This document shows, in pieces, positions 55,616-64,000 of a stretch of 64,000 nt of DNA; position 1 is the stretch's first letter, and each line of letters starts with the position of its first letter. Both the position numbers and the translations under genes were made by a program. Source of the DNA: an uncultured Lachnospiraceae bacterium (GTDB lineage Bacteria; Bacillota; Clostridia; Lachnospirales; Lachnospiraceae); NCBI GenBank assembly GCA_910585075.1, contig CAJUED010000003.1, positions 79,878 through 143,877 of the forward strand, written 5' to 3'. The notes under the pieces are model-generated. The model saw only the letters and a list, made by a program, of their open reading frames with translations, searched no databases and was not told where the DNA came from.

Positions 55616-57001
55616 TTATTTTTCCATAGACGGCGTTTTCTCCCCATCCGCCATTTTCCGAAGTTCTTTCACAATCATCACTACAATCACCTGGGTCAGT
55701 ATAAAAGTAAGGGCATCCGCCACAGGCTGGGCCAGCTGAAGTCCCAGCACGCCGAAAACCTCAGGCAGAATCAAAATAGCCGGGATAAAGAACAGCCCCT
55801 GCTTACTGATAGCCGTAAGGGTTGCCCGAAAGCTGTAGCCGATAGACTGGGCCAGCATATTTCCAATGATAACATAAGCCTGAAAAGGAAGCAGGCAGCA
55901 CTGCATTTTCAGTGCCAGGGCGCCAATACGGATCACCTCCGCATCTTCCCTTCTGAACAAACGCATAATCGGCGTGGAAACCACAAACATGATCACGCCC
56001 ATCACCAGCAGAAATATAAGCGCCACCCGTCTGCAGAAAAAGTACGCTTCAAGCACCCGGTCATAACGCTTTGCCCCAAAATTAAATCCGCATACAGGCT
56101 GAAAGCCCTGGCCAAAACCAATCAGTGCCGAGTTAATAAACATCATGATTCTTGTGACAATGGACATTGCCGCCACAGCTGCATCTCCAAATCCGGAGGC
56201 CGCCACATTCAAAAGGACGGAAGCCACGCTTGCCAGACCCTGCCGCCCTAAAGTGGGCATGCCCGCAGAGAGAATTTCCTTATACACCCATCCCTGAAAA
56301 GTAAAATACCTGGGCACGGGCTTTAACACATTTTGGGAACGAACCACCAAAACCAACAGGATGATAAAGCTCACGAACTGACTGAAAATCGTGGCGATTG
56401 CCGCCCCTGAAATGCCCATCTTAAAACCGAAAATCAAGATTGGATCCAAAATAACATTCAGCACCCCGCCGGTTGTAATCCCTATCATGGAAAGCGCCGC
56501 GTTCCCCTGGGAACGAAGATGGTTATTAAACACAAAAGAAACCGTCATGTAGGGGGCTGCAATCAATATGTATCTGCCATAATCCTTGGCATAAGGCGCA
56601 ATTGTTTCCGTTGCCCCTAAAATCCGAACCAGACTGTCGATATTCCAAATACCAAGAACCGCCAGCAGCAGTCCGAAGGTAAAAGCCGTATATACCGCTG
56701 TGGAACAGGCCCTCTGCGCTTTTTCCTGTTCCTTGGCCCCAAGCATTCTGGACATGTAATTCCCGCTTCCCATACCAAGCGTAAAACCAATCGCCTGAAT
56801 CATGGCCATCAAAGAAAAATTCACGCCCACCGCTCCCGACGCGCTGGTGCTTAGCTGACTTACAAAAAAAGTGTCCGCCATATTATATATGGAAGTAATC
56901 AACATGCTGATGATCGTCGGCACCGCCAGTCTGGGAATCAACCGGCTCACCGGCGTTTCTATCATCATTTTGTACTTTTCTTCATAGCTCATTGCTTTCA
57001 T
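55616..57001 (-). CDS. MATE family efflux transporter
   Basis: About 461 residues with 12 predicted helices in two homologous halves (PRLAVPTIISMLITSIYNMADTFFV; SAGMPTLGRQGLASVASVLLN). Cation-antiport efflux of drugs or metabolites is typical. The ATG at 57001 follows GGAGGGACACAGG; the in-frame extension to 57028 is not needed. Single gene, between the esterase and the nagB-like gene. Confidence 0.92.
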   Translation of the reverse strand: MKAMSYEEKYKMMIETPVSRLIPRLAVPTIISMLITSIYNMADTFFVSQLSTSASGAVGVNFSLMAMIQAIGFTLGMGSGNYMSRMLGAKEQEKAQRACSTAVYTAFTFGLLLAVLGIWNIDSLVRILGATETIAPYAKDYGRYILIAAPYMTVSFVFNNHLRSQGNAALSMIGITTGGVLNVILDPILIFGFKMGISGAAIATIFSQFVSFIILLVLVVRSQNVLKPVPRYFTFQGWVYKEILSAGMPTLGRQGLASVASVLLNVAASGFGDAAVAAMSIVTRIMMFINSALIGFGQGFQPVCGFNFGAKRYDRVLEAYFFCRRVALIFLLVMGVIMFVVSTPIMRLFRREDAEVIRIGALALKMQCCLLPFQAYVIIGNMLAQSIGYSFRATLTAISKQGLFFIPAILILPEVFGVLGLQLAQPVADALTFILTQVIVVMIVKELRKMADGEKTPSMEK

Positions 57002-57187
57002 CCTGTGTCCCTCCGTTCTTACATTCATTTCAGGTAATTTGCATCAATAATAATAGAATAACACGCCAATTTTTCAAAATCAATTTGAATTTAAATTCTG
57101 AAACCTGCCGGACGCCGGAGCGCTTCGCAGGGCGTCTTATTGATTCAAATGTCAACACGCCCCCGCGAATCAGCTTATTAAAAAAAT

Positions 57188-57219
57188 AAATGCGAATTGA
57201 GACTTTCTCTCTTTTCGCA
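57188..57219 (-). terminator. Terminator of the nagB-type operon
   Basis: Minus strand GATGCGAA (57212-57219 region) pairs with TTCGCATT (57188-57196 region), followed by TATTTTTTTA. It starts about 28 nt after the deaminase stop. Confidence 0.75.
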
Positions 57220-57246
57220 TCTATTTCTATTTCCATATGTAAAAAA

Positions 57247-58131
57247 TCAACCTAATAAACTTTTAATTCCTTCCGCTGCCGCCTCATCCAGCACCACTTT
57301 TCCTCCCGAAAGAAGCTTTAACACTGTCCCAGGAATTTCATCCGTGGGTCTGCTTTTGTACATCTTCTCCACAATATCTTTTTTAGCAGCTCCGGAAACC
57401 TGCAATATCACCTGTTTTGTCTCAAACATATGCCGAACCCCAAGGGTGATTCCTCTGGTCAGCTTCATGGGCCCCGAAAAATACTTCTGCCCCACACTCA
57501 TGGTAGTCTCGGAAAGCTCCACCACCTTTGCGTAAGCGTCAAAATTCCCACCGGGCTCATTCAGCCCAAGATGACCGTTCATCCCAAGCCCCAGCAACAT
57601 AAGATCTATTCCGCCGTGACTAAAAATCACTTCATCAATCCGTTTACATTCTTCTGCCAAATCCTTTGCGTGGGTATCAAACAAGTGCATTTTCTCCTGA
57701 CGGATTCCCAGCGCATTATACAAATGTTTTTTCAGGAAATTGGTACAGTTTTCGCTTTCGTCCTCCAGATCCAACCATTCATCCAGAGCCACAAAATCCG
57801 CCTGTGAGAAATCAATCTCTCCCCTATCCTGCATTTCTTTTAAAATTTCACAGGTTCTGATTACGGTGCTTCCCGCCGGAAAACACAGCAGGGCGTCCGG
57901 TTTCTTTGCAAGACATTCCTTCACCAGCTCCGCACACCGCCTGGACATTCCCTCATAATCAGGTAAAATCTCCGTTTCCGGATACCGCACCGGAAGCGCC
58001 GCACCCAGTTTCAGGGCCGTCTCCTCCATGCAGTTGCACAAAGTCCCCTCCGCCCTGCTGTGAGCGATACAGGCCGCACAGTTATTCCTGAATTTACACG
58101 GTAAATTAGGACAATTACAAATACTATTCAT
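57247..58131 (-). CDS. Glucosamine-6-phosphate deaminase-like enzyme with Cys-rich N-terminus
   Basis: About 294 residues. Residues 1-36 hold seven Cys and a His (CNC-P--PC---NC-AC-AH, then CNC), a zinc-knuckle-like module resembling DUF6485. From about residue 55 the NagB fold follows: LCFPAGSTVIRTCE, FVALDEWLDL, LGLGMNGHLGLNEPG with the catalytic Asp/His/Glu set. Converts glucosamine 6-phosphate to fructose 6-phosphate and ammonia. The ATG at 58131 follows GGAGG. Last gene of the GH4/kinase/importer cluster, which suits amino-sugar use. Confidence 0.85.
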   Translation of the reverse strand: MNSICNCPNLPCKFRNNCAACIAHSRAEGTLCNCMEETALKLGAALPVRYPETEILPDYEGMSRRCAELVKECLAKKPDALLCFPAGSTVIRTCEILKEMQDRGEIDFSQADFVALDEWLDLEDESENCTNFLKKHLYNALGIRQEKMHLFDTHAKDLAEECKRIDEVIFSHGGIDLMLLGLGMNGHLGLNEPGGNFDAYAKVVELSETTMSVGQKYFSGPMKLTRGITLGVRHMFETKQVILQVSGAAKKDIVEKMYKSRPTDEIPGTVLKLLSGGKVVLDEAAAEGIKSLLG

Positions 58132-58223
58132 CACTGCCTCCATATGATCATTCTTCGTTTCTCCGCCATCCCATCACAGACAGCATCACAATCCGTTCAT
58201 CATTAACTTACTTTTTTCCGCCT

Positions 58224-59060
58224 TTAGCCTTTGACTGCCCCCATTGCTAAACTTTTCTGTATATTTTTACTGAGGAAAACATACAGAACCAGTGTAGGAA
58301 TGGTTGCAACGGTAAGACCTGCTCCAATCAGTCCCCATTTGGTGGAATATTTTCCCACCATATCATTAACACCCACCGTGATCGTCTTATACTTCTCGCC
58401 GCTCACAAAAGCAATGGCAAGCATCATTTCATTCCAGGATGACAAAAAAGTCAAAATGGCCACCGTAGATAAAATCGGCCTCATCAACGGCATGATAATC
58501 TGCCAGAATACCCGGTAAATATTTGCCCCGTCAATAAATGCCGCTTCCTCCAGTTCCTTAGGCAGCGCTTCAAGCGTCCCTGTCATCAGCAGAATTGCCG
58601 TCGGCATGGCAAAGGCTACATAAGGAATAATCAGCGCCCAATAAGTATCGAGAAGGGGCTTCATATTCACAAACAAAGGCAGCAGCACGGCATGAATGGA
58701 CAGCATCATACCTGTCAGGAAAATAAAATATACCACATTGCTTAATTTCCAGATAAGGCGCACGATCGCATATGTTGCCATGGCAGAAAGCACAAGTGTA
58801 AACAAAATGGTAAGGCCCGTCACCACCATACTGTTAAAAAGATATCTTCCCAGATGGGCCTTGGCAAATACCTTTGTGTAGTTTTCCCATTCCCAGTTTT
58901 GTGGAAGCCCAATGATATTACCGCCGAATATTTCCTTGTTACTTTTCAGGGAAAAAGTGAACATCCAATAGAGCGGAAACAGCTGAATCACCGTAACGAT
59001 AACTAAAAGGACGGTGGTCACAATCCCGGTTTTTTTTAGTTTTCTCTTTTCCTTTTTCAT
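58224..59060 (-). CDS. MalG-type sugar ABC permease
   Basis: 278 residues, six helices (IVTTVLLVIVTVIQLFPLYWMFTFSLKS start) and EAA loop EEAAFIDGANIYRVFWQIIMPLM. Channel half with the MalF-type protein 12 nt upstream. Takes substrate from the lipoprotein encoded at 60130. No ATPase in the cluster, so a shared MsiK-type ATPase elsewhere is expected. Confidence 0.92.
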   Translation of the reverse strand: MKKEKRKLKKTGIVTTVLLVIVTVIQLFPLYWMFTFSLKSNKEIFGGNIIGLPQNWEWENYTKVFAKAHLGRYLFNSMVVTGLTILFTLVLSAMATYAIVRLIWKLSNVVYFIFLTGMMLSIHAVLLPLFVNMKPLLDTYWALIIPYVAFAMPTAILLMTGTLEALPKELEEAAFIDGANIYRVFWQIIMPLMRPILSTVAILTFLSSWNEMMLAIAFVSGEKYKTITVGVNDMVGKYSTKWGLIGAGLTVATIPTLVLYVFLSKNIQKSLAMGAVKG

Positions 59061-59072
59061 CCGGTTTTCCTC

Positions 59073-59951
59073 CTACTCCTTCTGTATACGGTTAAATATT
59101 TTCTGCACAATAAAGGTAAACAGCAGACACTCCAAAATGATGAAAATTGCAATCGCGCTGGCATAACCGTATTCGTTGCTGATAAAAATCTTCTTGTACA
59201 TCAAAAGAGACGGAACCTCCGATGCATGCACCGGACCTCCATTGGTCAGAATATAAATCAAATCGAAAGACTTCAGCGAACCGATAATCGCAAAAATGAC
59301 GCAGGCCTTAATCATTGGCACAATCATCGGTATGATGACTCTCCATGCCGTCTGAAATCCGGTGGCTCCATCCACCTGGGCCGCTTCGATAATCTCCGGC
59401 GATATAGATTTTGCCGCCGAATAGAACAAAAGCATATGATAGCCAATATACTGCCATACCATCGGCACAAAGCAGGCTGCCAGGGCAGTACCCTCACTCC
59501 CCAGCCATTCCCTGGTAAGAGAGGAAAGTCCCAGCGCTTCCAGCCCCATATTCAGCAGGCCATAGGAGGGGTGATAAATTTTCATCCACAGGTGCGCAAT
59601 AATTGTCCCGGATATGATAACCGGCACGAAGAAAGCATTCCGGTAGAAATTCTCTCCCCTTACTCCTCCTGCCAGCACCAGCGCAAGCACCATGGAGATA
59701 GGCAGTTGAATGAAAACAGATGCAGCCGCCAGTAAAATCGAGTTCCACACCGCCTTGTAGAACAAAGGGTCTCCCAGCATCTTTATATAGTTCTCCACCC
59801 CTATAAACTTTGCATCCCTTATCCCGTCCCAGTCCAAAAGGCTGTAACCCGCAGACTGAAAAACCGGCAGAAGTGCAATCGCACAAAACCAAATGAGCGC
59901 CGGTAGTACAAAAAAACAAATCGCCTTCTTATCCCTCAACGCACGTTCCAT
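59073..59951 (-). CDS. MalF-type sugar ABC permease
   Basis: About 292 residues with six helices (AICFFVLPALIWFCAIALLPV) and EAA loop IEAAQVDGATGFQTAWRVIIPMI. Partner of the MalG-type permease. The ATG at 59951 follows GGAGGTTTGGT. Separated from the binding-protein gene by 178 nt that carry a hairpin. Confidence 0.92.
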   Translation of the reverse strand: MERALRDKKAICFFVLPALIWFCAIALLPVFQSAGYSLLDWDGIRDAKFIGVENYIKMLGDPLFYKAVWNSILLAAASVFIQLPISMVLALVLAGGVRGENFYRNAFFVPVIISGTIIAHLWMKIYHPSYGLLNMGLEALGLSSLTREWLGSEGTALAACFVPMVWQYIGYHMLLFYSAAKSISPEIIEAAQVDGATGFQTAWRVIIPMIVPMIKACVIFAIIGSLKSFDLIYILTNGGPVHASEVPSLLMYKKIFISNEYGYASAIAIFIILECLLFTFIVQKIFNRIQKE

Positions 59952-60006
59952 ACCAAACCTCCATACCTTTTCCGTAATCAGCAAACCGGCCTGTTGCGTG
60001 TATCAG

Positions 60007-60042
60007 GGCAGCAGTTCGGGCCTGTAGCTCCCGCCTGCTGCC
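60007..60042 (-). other. Intercistronic hairpin after the binding-protein gene
   Basis: Perfect 8-bp stem GGCAGCAG/CTGCTGCC (60007-60014/60035-60042) with a 20-nt loop. It lies between SBP and permease genes, the usual place for a structure that makes SBP message more abundant than permease message. Confidence 0.5.
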
Positions 60043-60129
60043 TCTTTGATTTCATTCGGACATTCCGGCACAAATCATCTCTCTGCCGCAGAGGATCCCG
60101 CTCCGGATAACTCCATTGCCGACTGCCGA

Positions 60130-61521
60130 TCACTCAGCGTTTCCTTTTACTTCCTCCTGCGCCGCCTGCATGCCTGCTGCAAATTCTTCCGGAGATGTTG
60201 TCCCTGCGATCAAACCCTGAAGCAGTTCATAATGGGCTTCAATTGCCGCACCTTCAAGGAAAGTATCCCATGCAAGTACATAGCCGTCTGCATTTTTAAT
60301 CAGTTCTTCCACCTGACGTAAAGTAGGACTGATCTCAGACTCGTCTACCTCTATTTTCCATGCCGGCAGACTATCGCCAATTTTGTATGCTTCCTCAGAC
60401 ATATACTTTGTAACGCCAACTGCAAATTCATATGCCATCTCAGGGTTTTCTGTGTTGGCATTGATCATCATCATATCAATGGCTCCGCCGGAAAAGCTGT
60501 TGATGCCGCCCTTGCCGCCTTCCACCGTAGGCATAGGAACTGCCTTGATGATACCCTGAATCTCGTTTTCATCACTGTCACATCCTGAGGAAACCCAGCT
60601 TCCTCCGTAATACATGGGAACCAGGCCCATATAAAATTCTTCCTGTGACTCCTCAGATCCAAGTCCTAAAGTTCCGTCCGGAAATGCACCTGCATCATTC
60701 AACTGGCACAAAAGCTCTGCGGATTTTACAATTTCTTCCGTATCCAGAGTTTCTTCTCCCTGAAGGGCAAGATTCATATAATCAGCGCCCGCCGTGCGAA
60801 CCGCAAGGGCATTCTGAATCATTCCAATATGCCATCCATCCTTTGCGCCGAGGACCATAGGCGTTACGCCGGCCGCCCGGAAGGTCTTAACCGCCTCAAG
60901 CAGCTCGTCAAAGGTCTCAGGAATTTCAACTTCATACTCTGCAAATAATTCTTCGTTACAGAACAGTGCGCCCGCCCACTGCTTTAAAGGCAGTCCATAG
61001 GTCTTCCCATCATAGGTTGCATAAGTAAGCGTCCCGTCAAGGAGTTCATCTTTTGTTCCATACTTATCCATCAGATCATCCAATGGAAGAACCACCCCTG
61101 CATCTACATAGGCTTTCGCATATCCGCCGCCCCAGCTCATAAACACATCACCCTGAGAGCCGGTAGCTGCCGCAACTTTCAGTTTATTATTTTGATATTC
61201 CACTTCCTGAGTTGCCACAGATTCAATATGTACGTTAGGGTGCTCTTTTTCAAACAGTTCCACGTAGCTGTCCACAATCGCTCCCATGTCCGCATCCGGC
61301 CAGATATGCCAAAATGTAAGGTTAATCTCCTCATCAGTTCCTGTGCTCTCCTGCACCGCTCCGGCATCTTCGGCAGATTCGGTTTCCGCCGTATCTTCCA
61401 CAGCCGCACTTTCCTCTGTTTTACTCTCTGTGCCCGCATCATTTCCTGATGATCCGCAGCCTGTCATAGTTAGTACCATTGCTCCCACCAGCATAATACT
61501 GAATAACTTTTTTAATTTCAT
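60130..61521 (-). CDS. Extracellular sugar-binding lipoprotein (SBP family 1)
   Basis: 463 residues. Signal with lipobox VLTMTGCG, an acidic linker of about 45 residues and a family-1 solute-binding domain (INLTFWHIWPDAD; DVFMSWGGGYAKAYVDAG). It delivers a sugar or short oligosaccharide to the MalF/MalG pair. Downstream of kinase and GH4 genes in the same direction. Confidence 0.93.
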   Translation of the reverse strand: MKLKKLFSIMLVGAMVLTMTGCGSSGNDAGTESKTEESAAVEDTAETESAEDAGAVQESTGTDEEINLTFWHIWPDADMGAIVDSYVELFEKEHPNVHIESVATQEVEYQNNKLKVAAATGSQGDVFMSWGGGYAKAYVDAGVVLPLDDLMDKYGTKDELLDGTLTYATYDGKTYGLPLKQWAGALFCNEELFAEYEVEIPETFDELLEAVKTFRAAGVTPMVLGAKDGWHIGMIQNALAVRTAGADYMNLALQGEETLDTEEIVKSAELLCQLNDAGAFPDGTLGLGSEESQEEFYMGLVPMYYGGSWVSSGCDSDENEIQGIIKAVPMPTVEGGKGGINSFSGGAIDMMMINANTENPEMAYEFAVGVTKYMSEEAYKIGDSLPAWKIEVDESEISPTLRQVEELIKNADGYVLAWDTFLEGAAIEAHYELLQGLIAGTTSPEEFAAGMQAAQEEVKGNAE

Positions 61522-61542
61522 ACCTTTTCTCCTTTTCTTTTA

Positions 61543-62535
61543 TTACTGTTTTTCCAATCTTCTAATTGGAAATTGTTTACTTGTTTCTTCCATATTTTCA
61601 TAAACTTCCTCTGCCACTTCTCCGTGAAGGAGCTGTAGTCCCATTACAACCGCCCCCATTACCGGCTCGTACACCGCTTCTATCACATTGGCATTTGGAA
61701 TTTTATGTAATATTTCTTCTTTTACCGTCCTTTGGAATTCCTGAAATTTGCACTTAAAAATACTGCCTGAAAGGACAATATCCATCTTTTCTTCGCAAAT
61801 TCCCATTTTCCCGGCCCGGGCCGTCAAAAATCCTGCAACTACTTTCCCATAATCCTTCCAGATGTCCACCGCAACCTGATCTCCTGCGCAGGCTTCTTCC
61901 TCTATCATCATGGGCAGGCTTAAATAATCGTCGCCTGAAATTTTACCTTTTACCCGCATGAAAAGCAGCTCATCCACTGTTTTTGCCCCAAAGCGGACAA
62001 GTATCTTTTCTGTCAGCCCGGTCTTGGGAAGCAAACCCATATGGGAGTCAAATACCGCCTGTACCGCCTTTTTCCCAAGGCTGCATCCTCCCTGGTATTC
62101 ATCCGGAATATAAAATCCATAGGCAAAACATTCGTCTTCATTTTGCACCGCACAGTTAAGGCCGGAACCGGCGCATAAAATTCCGCACCGCTTTTCCTTT
62201 GTAGCCGCCCGCATGGCAATGATACTGTCGTTTACCACTTTTATTTTTGCCAAAGGAAAATACTTTTGGATGCCTTCCTCCAGCAAAGATGCCTCATAAT
62301 CCCAGTCAATTCCGGTCAATCCGCCTACCACAACGGTCACATCCTCAAAAGTAAGCTTTGCGCTGTTTAAGGCTTTTTCAGAAGCTTCCCTTATGGCCCC
62401 TAATGCGTGCTCAAGACCGGTACTGGAATGGCACGCGCCGTAGCTTTTCCCCATTCCAAGAACCCTTCCGCCTTCATCTGACACAACCGCATGGGTTTTG
62501 CTTCCTCCCTGATCCACTCCCAAAATATATTTCAT
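61543..62535 (-). CDS. BadF/BadG-type N-acetylglucosamine kinase-like protein
   Basis: 330 residues of the ASKHA fold: phosphate-1 loop ILGVDQGGSKTHAVVSDEGG, VVVGGLTGIDW, adenosine region LCAGSGLNCAVQNED and YQGGCSLGKKAV. Similar enzymes phosphorylate N-acetylglucosamine or glucosamine. Between the GH4 gene and the binding-protein gene, so it probably phosphorylates the imported sugar before or after GH4 cleavage. Confidence 0.88.
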   Translation of the reverse strand: MKYILGVDQGGSKTHAVVSDEGGRVLGMGKSYGACHSSTGLEHALGAIREASEKALNSAKLTFEDVTVVVGGLTGIDWDYEASLLEEGIQKYFPLAKIKVVNDSIIAMRAATKEKRCGILCAGSGLNCAVQNEDECFAYGFYIPDEYQGGCSLGKKAVQAVFDSHMGLLPKTGLTEKILVRFGAKTVDELLFMRVKGKISGDDYLSLPMMIEEEACAGDQVAVDIWKDYGKVVAGFLTARAGKMGICEEKMDIVLSGSIFKCKFQEFQRTVKEEILHKIPNANVIEAVYEPVMGAVVMGLQLLHGEVAEEVYENMEETSKQFPIRRLEKQ

Positions 62536-62553
62536 ATGTGTTCCTCCATTATC

Positions 62554-63846
62554 TTAAGAGTGGCTGCATCCGGCTGCCTCTTTGCCAAAGAACTGGGGAA
62601 GATATTCCTTATTGGCCTCTAAAAGCTCCGGAACCAATTTCTCTACATATTCCCATTGGCGTACCAAAGGATGAGCCAAAAGCGCCAGCTTCATCTTCCG
62701 CACGTCGCCTTCCACAGCCGCCTCAACCGCCAACTGCTCGTAATTCTTAACAGCTGCAATCAGTCCCCAGCACATTTCAGGAACCTTCGCCACATGCAGG
62801 GGCTGCATGCCCGTCTTATTAACCAAACATCCCACTTCCACAACCGCGCTGTCGGGAAGGAAGGAAACCGCCCCCTGGTTAGGCACATTTACTACCATCT
62901 TGGTATCCACGTTGTTGTAAACCGCATTCACAAACCCCATGGCAACCTCAGAGTATCCGCCGCCTCCCCGCTTTGCCAGCGCGGCAGGTTTTTCGCAGTT
63001 GTTCTCATCCCCATAAGCGGCAAAAACTTCCTTTTCCAAATCCTGAACATATTCTCCTCTGGTCTGAGGCGCCGACTTAAATTTCGCAACTTTCTCGTTT
63101 GTGTGGAAATACCACTGAAGGTAAGGGCTTGGAATAACGCCAAGAAGCTTAATCAGTTCCAAATCCACATCATCATTTTCAGCGGCGATTTTTACAAACT
63201 CCTCCTCTGTCACAGGACGGCCGTCAATTGTAATATTGCTGATAAAATTCATGTGGTTTAAGCCCACATAATCATACTGCACTTTCTCATATGGAATACC
63301 CATAGCTCGTTTTGCCCACATTTTGGGAAAAATTCCGCCTGAGCAAAAGCCCGCAATATTGGCGCCCGTGTACCTGGTCACTGCTTCCGTTACCAAACCG
63401 GTAGGATTGGTATAATTAATAAGCCATCCATTGGGAGATAATTCCTCCATCTTTCTTGCCACATTGAGCATCACCGGAATCGTGCGGAAAGCCTTCATCA
63501 TTCCTCCGGCTCCTGTGGTCTCCTGTCCTACAAGATTGTACTGAAGTGGGATTTTTTCATCCTTTACCCTTTGCTTGTTTCCGCCTACGCGAATCTGCGT
63601 ATCCACAAAATCCGCTCCGTAAAGGGCTTTATCCAAATCCGTGGTACTTTTGATTTCCACATCCAGTCCCATTTTTTTTGAAAATCTTTTGCAGAATCCC
63701 TCCATGATTCCCAGACGTTTTTCGTCAATGTCATAGAGCATTACTTCCTTTACCGGGAGCTGATCTTTTCTCATTGCCATTTCATCAAGCAATTCCGGGG
63801 TGTAGGAGCTGCCCGCCCCTACAATGGTAAACTTCATTCCTTCCAT
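62554..63846 (-). CDS. GH4 family NAD-dependent 6-phospho-glycosidase
   Basis: 430 residues. NAD-binding Rossmann start FTIVGAGSSYTPELLD, then NYTNPTGLVTEAV and the metal region GFCSGGIFPK followed by VGLNHMNF. The NHxNx/GLNH segment places it with 6-phospho-beta-glucosidases, which use Mn and NAD in a redox-assisted elimination. The residues after the metal Cys are SGG where I expect NVP in typical 6-phospho-beta-glucosidases, so specificity may differ. First gene of the final operon. Confidence 0.88.
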   Translation of the reverse strand: MEGMKFTIVGAGSSYTPELLDEMAMRKDQLPVKEVMLYDIDEKRLGIMEGFCKRFSKKMGLDVEIKSTTDLDKALYGADFVDTQIRVGGNKQRVKDEKIPLQYNLVGQETTGAGGMMKAFRTIPVMLNVARKMEELSPNGWLINYTNPTGLVTEAVTRYTGANIAGFCSGGIFPKMWAKRAMGIPYEKVQYDYVGLNHMNFISNITIDGRPVTEEEFVKIAAENDDVDLELIKLLGVIPSPYLQWYFHTNEKVAKFKSAPQTRGEYVQDLEKEVFAAYGDENNCEKPAALAKRGGGGYSEVAMGFVNAVYNNVDTKMVVNVPNQGAVSFLPDSAVVEVGCLVNKTGMQPLHVAKVPEMCWGLIAAVKNYEQLAVEAAVEGDVRKMKLALLAHPLVRQWEYVEKLVPELLEANKEYLPQFFGKEAAGCSHS

Positions 63847-63900
63847 ATTTTCATAACCTCCTTATGTTTGTGTATCGTTCCACATTTATGAAAAAGAAGA

Positions 63901-63921
63901 AACAAGGTTATTTTCCTTGTT
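63901..63921 (-). terminator. Terminator of the partial LacI gene
   Basis: Stem AACAAGG/CCTTGTT (63901-63907/63915-63921), loop 7 nt, followed on the minus strand by TCTTCTTTTT. Separates the regulator from the GH4 operon. Confidence 0.7.
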
Positions 63922-63965
63922 ATTCTTTTTTGTTTTACTATTTTTATGATTTTTAATTTTATGTC

Positions 63966-64000
63966 TTATGTTGTTTCACGAACCACCAATTCAGGCCGCA
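63966..64000 (-). CDS. LacI family regulator, C-terminal end only
   Basis: Cut by the window edge. The last codons read RPELVVRETT then TAA, the usual ending of LacI-family regulators (compare TDLVVRDS at 33111 and ELVLRES at 48456). It precedes the GH4-kinase-importer operon in the same direction and is its likely local regulator. Confidence 0.6.
   Translation of the reverse strand, partial: RPELVVRETT

Noticed and set aside
63847..63900. cre-like catabolite repression site before the GH4 gene (TGTGGAACGATACACA)
   Set aside because: It does not fit the cre consensus over the central CG positions; only a loose dyad.

Overview
The window looks like a chromosome segment of a low-to-mid GC, Gram-positive, spore-forming gut Clostridia, most likely Lachnospiraceae. 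Support comes from strong AGGAGG ribosome sites, TTGACA/TATAAT-type promoters, lipoprotein signal peptides, a sporulation-type sigma factor (SigH), a T-box leader, the cysE-cysS-mrnC-rlmB gene order, and several sugar-uptake clusters. Almost all genes lie on the minus strand. I see no tRNA, rRNA, CRISPR array, insertion sequence or prophage.

Left part (1-8.7 kb): an HD-domain protein and a 42-residue ORF with a strong promoter on the plus strand; a three-gene ABC-2 exporter; an ABC-F ribosome-protection-type ATPase preceded by a leader ORF and a terminator hairpin (a likely attenuator); a Schlafen/AlbA_2-type putative DNA-binding protein whose stop codon is followed in frame by a lysine-rich 12-bp tandem repeat; and an intact HigA-type antitoxin whose toxin gene has decayed.

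8.7-17.2 kb: the most unusual unit. A BlaI-type repressor and a BlaR1/M56 membrane protease without a penicillin-binding domain lie upstream of an operon for a large lipoprotein (sialidase-like Asp-box region plus ABC solute-binding domain), two MalF/MalG-type permeases and an HlyD-like adaptor, with no ATPase. The repressor promoter and the operon promoter share the same layout: TTGACA, a 17-bp spacer, and paired GACTAT/ATAGTC-type dyads over the -10 region. This supports one protease-repressor circuit controlling the whole set.

17.2-33 kb: a beta-glucuronidase with a short-chain dehydrogenase; thiamine pyrophosphokinase; an RND-type pump and adaptor; sigH; an SGNH hydrolase; and a T-box(Cys)-cysE-cysS-mrnC-rlmB cluster.

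33-49.5 kb: a carbohydrate island bounded by two paralogous LacI regulators. It encodes a DUF5060/DUF4038-like glycosidase, an alpha/beta hydrolase, an Rbs-type ABC importer (ATPase, two permeases, binding protein), a FucI/AraA-like isomerase, an FGGY kinase and a split transketolase. Isomerase + kinase + split transketolase + DUF4038-type glycosidase matches the logic of the known D-apiose transketolase route, so apiose is my leading but unproven substrate.

49.5-64 kb: ispF, four envelope or unknown genes, a CE1-like esterase and a MATE transporter. A final operon for an amino-sugar or beta-linked disaccharide follows: LacI (3' end only), GH4 glycosidase, BadF-type sugar kinase, binding protein, two permeases, and a glucosamine-6-phosphate deaminase with a Cys-rich N-terminal knuckle.
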